DNA of 64,000 bases from Agrypnia vestita (lineage: Eukaryota; Arthropoda; Insecta; Trichoptera; Phryganeidae): NCBI GenBank assembly GCA_016648135.1, contig JADDOH010023187.1, positions 471,225-535,224 on the forward strand, given 5' to 3'. Shown in pieces: positions 56,938 to 64,000 of this stretch (position 1 is the first letter of the stretch; each line of letters begins with the position of its first letter). Position numbers and translations under genes: made by a program. The notes below the pieces were generated by a model, which made no database searches, had not been told where the DNA came from, and saw only the letters and a list, made by a program, of their open reading frames with translations.

Positions 56938-57887
56938 TTAATTTTTTTAATACCATATTAGCTGATTTTTTCGCAAAAATTCGCGTTTTTCCCTTCAAAG
57001 TGTTCCAAAAAAGTGAAAAATTGAAATTTCGAAAAACCCTCCCAGCGTTACCTGGGGAAATCTATTATCTAACGAATGAACTTTGATTTTTTGATTTTAG
57101 ATGATCCAGCACCAAGTTATGAGGGCCACCGCAATTCTACTTTTTTCCGAGACACGTCCGAATAATTGATGCCATTGCCGTATTTATATTTCTTCGTGAA
57201 AATTTTACACAATATTCTTCGAATGTCATACTGTAATGTACCATTGGTTTGTGATGAACCAAATATACACCTTATTACAAAGGGATGGTAAAGAAGCGGT
57301 AATAAACTATCTTAATTCAGAGAGAAAATGTGAATATTTTATTCGTATTCAAAAAAATCGTTCGAATTCGTTGCATCACTGAAAGCCTTGGGTACGTACA
57401 ATGCGTATTCTATTTTTAGACTTGTTTACTCTAAAAATCAGGGGAAAATTCCTGGAAATTTCGTGTGGTATGTTGTAAACAAGTGACGTCAGCAGAAGAA
57501 TTGAGGTCAACTGGAAGTCTATAAAACGCGGGACGCACGGGGAGACGTGGTAGTGATTTTTAAACCGTGAAGCAGTGCGGAAGCGCTGTCCATTTTGGTA
57601 TAAATAATCTATCTATATAACCTATTGGAGACGAATTAAGAAGGAAGACAAAATAAGGGAACAGGGAACAAGGAGCAAGGAAAACAAATAAATAAAAGTG
57701 GAATACTTTGAACCGAGCAGAGACGTCAAAAAGGGTATTTCAGTTAAACTGATTTATTTATTTTTATTTATTTTTGTTATTTCACGTACTAGTTCAAAAT
57801 CATACACTAACATTTAATAGGTTTATTCGTCAAAATGTAAATAACTAACGGTCGTACAAAACATTTAATTGAAGTTTCAGTTCCGGA

Positions 57888-58426
57888 CTATAATGCGTAA
57901 TAAGTAATAGATTCCTTGGTATTGGTTTTGATTGGTTTAATAATCGTGCGATCTGAAAGGCAAGGTTCGTCGTTTGTTGGATCGTCGAGGACCAGGGTTT
58001 GTGACGATTGGTAATGGATGTTCCACCATGTCAGAGCATGACCACCAGTCAAGGGTATACTAGAAATAGTGCGTTTTCTGCAGCCTGGGACGTCAAGAAT
58101 GGTGGTACTGACTGGAAACGTCTGCCAACTTGCCAGTGGAAGTACCTCAGGCTTTGGCAATCTTCGATCTGCCGAATGACATACCTTGGGAGTGTATGAA
58201 GAATGATTAAATTCTACATTATCTGCATGAAATATGTATTTCAATTTCGATGATTCAGACAATCCGTCTGTTTGTCCCATTACGTACGTTCGGGATAGGA
58301 AACAACTGACTTACCTTCATCATCATCATCACTAACATTATAAAATGTTCCTGCGGGGTTGCCTATCAGCGACATGTGCACATCACGAGTTTCACCGTTG
58401 GCCGAAATCACCATAAAGAACTGCAT
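57888..58426 (-). CDS. possible two-exon small gene inside the insertion (unrecognised)
   Basis: Exon 1 runs from the ATG at 58426 to 58315 (37 codons plus one base) and ends at a consensus donor, GAAG then GTAAGTCAG. Exon 2 runs from 58222 to the stop at 57888, after an acceptor ending TTTCATGCAG. The 92-base intron has stops in the exon frame. The joined frame is open for 148 residues and begins MQFFMVISANGETRDVHMSL; an acidic SDDDDED stretch spans the splice. I do not recognise the protein. It has no signal peptide, membrane segment or domain that I can name. The match of phase across strong splice sites is the main support. It may be an accessory ORF of the inserted element. A chance open frame remains possible. 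Confidence 0.35.
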
Positions 58427-59235
58427 TATAATTATCTATTCGATAACTTCAAGTATACCTTTTCATCAACACGAAATCAACACAGCAGTGCTACAATGGA
58501 TCCGTTTGACGCAGGATTAAGGATTCCCAGCGGATCTCTGTGCCACTAGCTTGATAACGTTGTATCACATTTCAAATCATCATCAGTTAACTTATGTCTA
58601 TGAAAATCACCGTCAGACGCGAGGAAGGATTCCTGATGTGTATATGTCGCCGGAAACCTGGTACACTCCGTGGGATCACCATCTTATTGCATGATACTCA
58701 AGCAATTAAAGAATATCAAGCCACGGGTTGACCTGTTCGTTCTAAGGAGAGGGGGTTCATCATTTGTAAAAGGTCGGAACCCATCCGGAAGGGCGTACGT
58801 GGAGGAGCCCTTTCCACCCTTATCTTCGCGGAATGATGATCAATTAAATCTGGCGTCATTCATATAGTCTTCAAATCATTTTAAGTATTTTAAATTCACG
58901 GGCTGCTAATAAAATAAAAACCTACTTCGAACCGGTCAACCTCGAGCATTCATAATGTAATTAGAATTTATATAAATGTTTCCTTCTTCCAAATTCATGA
59001 ACAGAGGAGGCGAGATCTTCACTTCAATATTTCAAATCAAAAGGTAGGAAATTTATCCAAATAACTGAATTTTTTTATGTTTTTCATAAATTTGTTTCCA
59101 TATATGTTTTTCTCACCCGTCCGAATTAAATTATGTAGCGTAAATTTGTTCTCTCTCGTATGGTTTGATCACTGGAAATACAACACGTTTTCTCAAAGAA
59201 CTACGGGTTGCTTTGCGTCACAATGTGGGTACTAG

Positions 59236-59383
59236 ACGACATCACGAGCCAATTTTATAGATAATTACGTATAAGTATACATTTTAATAGATTAGGTTAA
59301 ACGACATCATGAGCCATTTTCATAGATAATTACGTGTAAATATACATTTTAATAGATTAGGTTAAACGACATCACGAGCCAAT
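59236..59383. repeat. 65-bp tandem repeat, about 2.3 copies
   Basis: Units at 59236-59300 and 59301-59365 begin ACGACATCACGAGCCA and ACGACATCATGAGCCA. Both end AATAGATTAGGTTAA. A third partial unit runs to about 59383. It lies inside the 2.5-kb insertion. Confidence 0.8.
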
Positions 59384-59850
59384 ATATAGTATCAGCGTCT
59401 AGAATGATATTTACGTAAACATATTAGAGTCCTGATATTAATTAAACATCGATAAACTACATTACGAAGGTGTCCCGATGTTAGAGAACAATTCTATGAT
59501 TTTCAATTCAGTTCTTTCGAAAAAAAAAAGGTTATTCAGATATTTATTTATGTAGACATGCTTCTAGTTATGTCAGCTATTTATGCGAGCGGTTTCAGGA
59601 CAGTAAGAGCGCGGTGAAGGATAGTTAAGCTCCTCATATTAGAAATAGAATTTGTATTAAATAATTTATAAAAACGAAATTTTTAGTTGATAGCTTAGGT
59701 CGTGCGAGAAAGGGGCGACCACTTTATACACCGGTAGGTAGGCAGTTATCACTACAGGTTTTAATAATGAGATTTTAACTGTGTCGTCACAAAAAATTCA
59801 CTAAAACATGCCTTTTTTTGTACGAATTAATCTTACCCCACCTCCCTTAA

Positions 59851-60196
59851 GCTATATTAAAAAAAATTAAAATATCAGATATCGATCCAGTAGCCGATTC
59901 TTAACAATGTAATTTCATTTTCTAAGTATAAATGGAAAAATTATGATTTTTCCCACGCTTTTGTTTGATAATTCAGCATTCAGAATATGTTAAAATATTT
60001 GAGTCTGAAAGGCCTTCAAAATAACCAGGCGACATAGTACTAGAAAGCAAATTAGTGTTTTGGGGTAATTTTGCCTGGTGCAGGGTTATTAAAATGATAT
60101 TTTAGAGCATTAAAAATAATATATGTAATGCCAAAATATTTCGATTCCATCATAATTCCATAGATAGCTAAAAGGGCATTTGTGATTAATAGAAAG
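59851..60196. other. unassigned AT-rich DNA
   Basis: Nothing recognised. Confidence 0.35.
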
Positions 60197-60199
60197 TTA

Positions 60200-60345
60200 G
60201 GGTCGAGTTTTTTGATCACTAGTAAGAGTAATAGTTAAAATAAATCACAGATTTTTGCATTTCCACCAATTGAAATACTCGTTTTCGTAAAAATCTATGC
60301 TTTCTGTCTAACAATTACTATATCTACTGATCAATCAAACGGCCC
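60200..60345. mobile_element. fold-back MITE, Harbinger-like, copy 3
   Basis: The left end is GGGTCGAGTTTTTTGATCAC and the right end read inward is GGGCCGTTTGATTGATCAG. TTA lies outside both (60197-60199 and 60346-60348). The centre has CACCAATTGAAATACTCG and TTTTCGTAAAAATCTATGCT as in copy 1. Confidence 0.65.
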
Positions 60346-60358
60346 TTAAGGAACTACG

Positions 60359-60394
60359 GTCAAAATAAAATGTGTCACCACATTTTATTTTGAC
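60359..60394. repeat. perfect 16-bp hairpin with 4-base loop
   Basis: GTCAAAATAAAATGTG, loop TCAC, then its exact complement. It lies between the MITE and the Harbinger transposase remnant. It is not followed by a T-run that would suggest a pol III terminator. Confidence 0.7.
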
Positions 60395-60551
60395 TGTCCA
60401 GAGAAAAAAAAACTGCACACAAGTTCCCATGATTCCAAGTTAGTATGCAAATATAAACGATTATCCTTTTCATTATGCCTTCAAAGAAAGGCAATAACAT
60501 GTGTGATTGCGAGTCACATAAAATATATCGGAGTATAAGAGTGTATCTGTT

Positions 60552-61016
60552 CCTATTTCAGGTGCAGAGGATGTTGAAGTATACCACAATCGAAAAGGGG
60601 TCTACTCCATGAATGTCCAGGCAATCTGTGATGTCCGCCTCATCATTAGCGATACTGTTGCCCGCTGACTGGGTTCCAGTTATAACCAAACAATATTTAA
60701 TAATTCTGTTATAAAAGAAAAGTTTTAGGTTGAACAATTTACCAACTGTATTTTTTTAGGTGAACAGAGCCAAACATATTTGTTTACACCGCTAGCCCAA
60801 GTTAAAACAGTCCAGCTGAAAACCTTTACAATGAGGCACAGATTCGTAATAGAAATAGGTTTTGGTGTGCTAAAAAGTAGGCTTCCTGTGCTACAAAGGC
60901 ATTACGTTGTCCAGGGTGCGCGTTCCATCAATCATAGTGTCATGCACAGTGTTACACAACATGGCTGTAATGATGAACGATCAACACTTTGCGTACGAAA
61001 GACACAAAGCATTTGA
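60552..61016 (+). pseudogene. PIF/Harbinger transposase remnant
   Basis: The plus-strand frame reads EVYHNRKGVYSMNVQAICDV, then a stop where Trp is expected, then LGSSYNQTIFNNS. This corresponds to the F.NRKG..S.NVQ..CD......RWPGS.HD..IF..S block of HARBI1-type transposases. After a gap it resumes with TYLFTPLAQV, RHRFVIEIGFGVLKSRLPVL and SVMHSVTQHGC. The Asp of CD and the Glu of VIE are kept. The second Asp position is Asn, and the GD.GY segment is lost. It also has stops, so it is dead. Confidence 0.65.
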
Positions 61017-61200
61017 AATAGCAAAATAATCATCCGGGCAATGATGATCCTACAAGAAACCTAATTTTAGAACATTTCATTTCCTTTCTTAAATAATTAT
61101 AATAATAATATTAAAATATCAATTAGTTTAATCCTCCATCGGACGCAATAAATCTGTGAGATTGCACAGGTCTATTTTATTACATATTTTTTAACCATTT
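61017..61200. other. short spacer
   Basis: AT-rich DNA between the Harbinger remnant and the mariner-group transposase. It has an ATTAGTTTAATCCTCCATCG stretch that could be the end of either element. Confidence 0.3.
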
Positions 61201-61605
61201 GAACATGGCGACCACGCGTTCAAGTATCCTTCGACGATGCGCTGCAAAAAAAATAGAAGAATATAAGAGATTCCTTTCAAAGAGAGCTACGGCGGGTGAC
61301 AAAAGTGGCTCTGCTGCACAGCGGAAATCTGCTTATACATATAAGGTTCAGCTTGTGCAAGAATTGACGCCGATAGACTATCAACAACGGCTTGATTATG
61401 CCATTTCATTCTGACAAAAAGCAGAAGAAAATCGCGATTTCATTAACAATTTGATAATGAGCGATGAAGCCCATTTCCAATTGAATGGTTTGGTAAACAA
61501 GCAAAATTGCAGGATATGGGCTACGGAGAATCCAAGAACAGTCCATCAGCAACAATTACACCCGCTTAAGTGTACTGTTTGGTGCGGTGTATCGTCTGAA
61601 AGGAT

Positions 61606-63616
61606 TGATGTATTCATATTAATTTTATTGTGGAAAACGCGCCAATTTCGATCGTATATATTCACGATGACGGGGTGGTCGTTTTTTTTCGTAAGAGATA
61701 CGGGAGCCAAGGGTCAATACATTTAAAATTTCTTTTTGTCATAAAAACACCCTCATTGTGTGGGCCGGACACGTGTTAGCTGCGTTGGTTGAAATGGCCG
61801 TTTGTTCATAAAGAAACATTGAACATGATTTTAACCAATAGTTCTGGGTAATTCGATGCTAACTGCCGAGGTTCGTCGTGTTAGGAAGGTCCACCATTGT
61901 CTCTATAAGGAAGAAATATATTACGAAGAATTGACAGGTTACATGGTCTACCGCCAATTTTCCAGGTACTAGCCGATTGTCTTAGGATAGAAACACATTA
62001 ATTGCGACGACCGAAAGACTGTCTGTAATGTAATATAATTGAAAAATAAGGAGATGTAGAAAAATTCCATACATCTCTTTTAGCTATCGCTGTCAAGTCA
62101 CATCCGTTGAATTTCAAAATGCTTTGAATGACGAAATAGACCACCCATACACCCAAATAGCCAGGCCCTACTCTAGAATGAGGGAGATAATGTCTCGTAA
62201 ATATCAATGTTATATAAAGATTATCTATAATTAAGTATTCTTTAATAGGTAATTAAGACTGATGTATAATGTATGATTATAACTTTGTGCTTTTGACGAT
62301 TATATTTTGACAGGAAAGTGAATTTACCTACTTCTTACTGTGTGTTTTTTTAATGGACTTTAATATAGTGTAGTGTAGTAATGTAGAATGTATAGATTAA
62401 GGTAAATGTATAGATAGAGATGTAGTTTATAATTTGAATGTAAATATATGTTAGCTATATTAATAAAAAAGGTTAGGTACCTACTAAGTACTAAGATTTT
62501 GTATAATGATAAAATAATTGTTAAGGTTATTAGTTAAATAGATTATTAAATAAAATAGATAAATAAATAAATATTTATATTACAATTTAGTCCAATGTAT
62601 TTATGTAATTAATGTATGTATTGTTTTTATCAGTTGTACTAAATTTTAAGGTGTTTATTTTTTTAGTTAATTAATAGTAAAATAAATATTAGGGGGTGTA
62701 GTCGGAAATTAGGCCTATCCAATAAGGGATTGGCCAGACATGGAGAGGCAGGCCCACAGCCGCCAAGACTCTATATAAGAGACGGCTGGCCCCTCCCACA
62801 GACAGTTGAAGCCCGGGGAAAGGACAGTGAGTCACGACGGCTGAGAGTGGACCAGTGAGGGTCGAAGTGCTCCGTAGACGAGAGTGACGAGATGCCTACT
62901 GGCTGTGTGGTGGAGCAGAAGTAGTGCGATTCAACGGGTCAGTGCGACAGTTGAGTTGACTATGCAGAGGAGCTCCGCGGAAGACAGGGAAGTGTCTCCA
63001 GAGGCAACGGTCAGGACCGGTCAGAGCGACCGTCCAGTGGACCCCTAGAACGAGGACCTAGAAGTCTATCAACAGCGGCATCAGGTGGATTGAGTAGCTT
63101 GATACTACCGCTGTTATAGACAGGTCCAGAGGAAGACGATAGGATCAGTGGATCCGGTTATCAGGGCGATAACCAGGCCGCCAGTGCCGGCACAGAAGAC
63201 GGGAACGTGGAAGACGTGGCCATCATCGCACCACGCGTGGCCGAATTTCGAAGACGGGAGATTCAAGGTAGTAGTAAAAAGATTAATTTTTGTTGTTGTT
63301 TGTATATTGATTGTGCCCCTATAGATAATATATGATGTCACGTGTAATTGTACCATAAGCTACTTCTGTATAATTTTCTTTTATTGATTTATTTTGTGTG
63401 TCCGTAGGTTAAGGTTTGATTTCTAGGAATATAATTATTTTCGTAATATACTTTTTTATTTTGTCTCCCCGTCCCACCCTCTAAGTGACTGATTGAAAAA
63501 ATAGCGATACAGCCTGAGAGCGCGAGGTGCGACTTCGAGTACCTCCGCCTCCTGGCGTAGCCAGGACCTCTCTAATTAATTTAATTCCAGCTAATTAAAT
63601 TAAAAGTCGTATCGTT
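61606..63616. mobile_element. 2.0-kb insertion in the transposase gene (AGGAT duplication)
   Basis: AGGAT occurs at 61601-61605 and again at 63617-63621, at exactly the same place of the interrupted transposase reading frame. Everything between is foreign to the gene. The left 1 kb is AT-rich with no ORF, and the right part is the GC-rich, promoter-like segment. The tips (TGATGTATTC and CGTATCGTT) are not clear inverted repeats, so the class is unresolved. Five-base duplications occur with LTR elements and others. Confidence 0.6.
62697..63260 (+). promoter_or_regulatory. LTR-like promoter segment with TATA box
   Basis: Starts TGTAGTCGGAAATTAGG. It carries a TATA-like CTATATAAGAGA at about 62771, followed by 400 bp of GC-richer sequence without a coding frame. 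This layout (short U3, TATA, long GC-rich leader) is that of a lepidopteran LTR or an element 5' leader. The matching CA end and a second copy were not found, so LTR status is inferred. Confidence 0.4.
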
Positions 63617-64000
63617 AGGATCATTGGTCCATATTTCTTTGAAAATGCACATGGCGCCTCAGTTACGGTTAATGGTGCTGAATATCGAACGATGCTGGAC
63701 AATTTTTTGAGGCCAGCTATAGAAAACCACCCACAGTTGTGGTTCCAACAGGATGGAGCCATAGCCCACAGTGCAAGGGACACAATGGCTCTGTTACGGG
63801 ACCTCTTTGGCGAACGCATTATTTCGCGCAGAAGCGATTTCAATTGGCCCCCACGTTCACCGGATTTAACAGCGCCATACTGTTTTCTTTGGGGTTATTT
63901 GAAAGAAAGGGTATACGCAAATAAGCCAGCAACCATACCACAGCTAAAACAAAACATTCGCAATGAAATTCAAGCCATAGCACCGGAAATTTTACGAAAA

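Larger units (their letters stand above)
57250..59756. mobile_element. 2.5-kb insertion with TG...CA ends and GGTT duplication
   Basis: The insertion is bounded by GGTT on each side (57246-57249 and 59757-59760). It starts TGTGATGAAC and ends ATCACTACA, so the tips are weakly inverted (TGTGATGA against TGTAGTGATA). A CTATAAAACGCGGGACGCAC segment at about 57521 looks like a core promoter, as in an LTR. However, no long direct repeat was found between the two ends, so an intact LTR element is not shown. It contains a possible two-exon minus-strand gene and a 65-bp tandem repeat. Confidence 0.5.
56938..59846 (+). mobile_element. third Mutator-family derivative, split by a 2.5-kb insertion
   Basis: 56938-57249 and 59761-59846 together match, in order, the right half of the derivative at 32518-33376. 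Landmarks are TTTTTTCGCAAAAA, CGAAAAACCCTCCCAGCGTT, GATGATCCAGCACC, GAGACACGTCCGAATAATTG, then TTTTAACTGTGTCGTCACAA. The right terminus reads TACCCCACCTCCC before TTAA (59847-59850). The left half is missing. Between the two parts sits an insertion (57250-59756) with GGTT repeated at both edges. Confidence 0.65.
61205..64000 (+). pseudogene. Tc1/mariner-group transposase, split by a 2-kb insertion, right end cut
   Basis: The first part (61205-61605) starts MATTRSSILRRCAAKKIEEY and contains YKVQLVQELTPIDYQQRLDY. It has a stop at 61412-61414 (TGA, where a Cys or Trp codon is likely), then MSDEAHFQLNGLVNKQNCRI and KCTVWCGVSSER. The second part (63617-64000) continues IIGPYFFENAHGASVTVNG, WFQQDGAIAHSARDTM, NWPPRSPDLTAPYCFLWGYL and KERVYANKPATIPQLKQNIR. 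All three catalytic Asp positions are visible (SDEAHF, QQDGA, SPDLT). Thirty-six residues separate the last two, unlike the 34 of classic mariners. Joining across the duplicated AGGAT restores the frame exactly. The C-terminus lies outside the window. Confidence 0.75.

Noticed and set aside
58670..58867. 65-codon ORF beside the candidate spliced gene
   Set aside because: No similarity recognised, and no signal linking it to the two-exon frame.
1..64000. CRISPR arrays, operons, ribosome binding sites, rRNA genes
   Set aside because: The window is eukaryotic nuclear DNA. No regularly spaced repeats or rRNA sequence were seen.

Overview
The window looks like lepidopteran (moth or butterfly) nuclear DNA. 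It is AT-rich and peppered with the GTAGGTACCTAC-type palindromes common in that order. It carries split genes with GT-AG introns, tRNA-headed SINEs, many 5'-truncated non-LTR retrotransposon ends, and DNA transposons with TA, TTA and TTAA target duplications. No prokaryotic feature, rRNA gene, intact tRNA gene or CRISPR array was seen.

Only two host genes can be supported, both on the minus strand and both incomplete here. (1) At 2474-6628 lie the first three coding exons of a chromatin/transcription protein with an N-terminal DEK_C domain followed by a Lys/Glu/Ser-rich linker (UAF30/spp27-like). The SWIB exon expected at its C-terminus would lie left of the window. (2) At 41290-45136 lie the last two coding exons of the ecdysone-response transcription factor E93 (Eip93F/Mblk-1). 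They carry its two Pipsqueak helix-turn-helix domains. Its 5' exons are not visible. The exon junction has two in-frame donors 15 nt apart and a NAGNAG acceptor. The AT-rich DNA left of 41290 probably includes the E93 3'UTR.

Layout. 1-6.6 kb: spp27-like gene with a pogo-like MITE, a LINE remnant and a fold-back repeat in its introns, and a TTA-flanked Harbinger-like element with a decayed MADF ORF just 3' of exon 3. 6.6-16.5 kb: mostly featureless, with a complex inverted/direct repeat at 8.8-9.5 kb and a GC-rich island at 11.2-11.7 kb. 16.5-31.2 kb: repeat-dense, with a solo LTR, a SINE/LINE pair sharing a 3' tail, several LINE 3' ends (one nested in another), MITEs, and a TTAA-flanked non-autonomous element with TTAGG repeats. 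32.5-33.4 kb: deletion derivative of a Mutator-domain transposon. 33.4-41.3 kb: AT-rich, with a GC-rich patch at 38.0-38.3 kb. 41.3-45.1 kb: E93. 45.1-54 kb: LINE remnants, MITEs, a GC-rich stretch and SINE-like sequence. 54.07-59.85 kb: a recently dead autonomous transposon with TTAA duplications and a Mutator-like transposase, then a third family copy split by a 2.5-kb insertion that carries a possible two-exon minus-strand gene. 60.2-64 kb: a Harbinger-type MITE, a Harbinger transposase pseudogene, and a Tc1/mariner-group transposase gene split by a 2.0-kb insertion and running off the right edge.

The two host genes show no functional link. Most of the information in the window concerns transposon families: autonomous copies beside their deletion derivatives, nested insertions that give relative ages, and recurrent hammerhead-like cores in Penelope-like remnants. 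Family names rest on motif recognition from reading alone, and all boundaries were read by eye.
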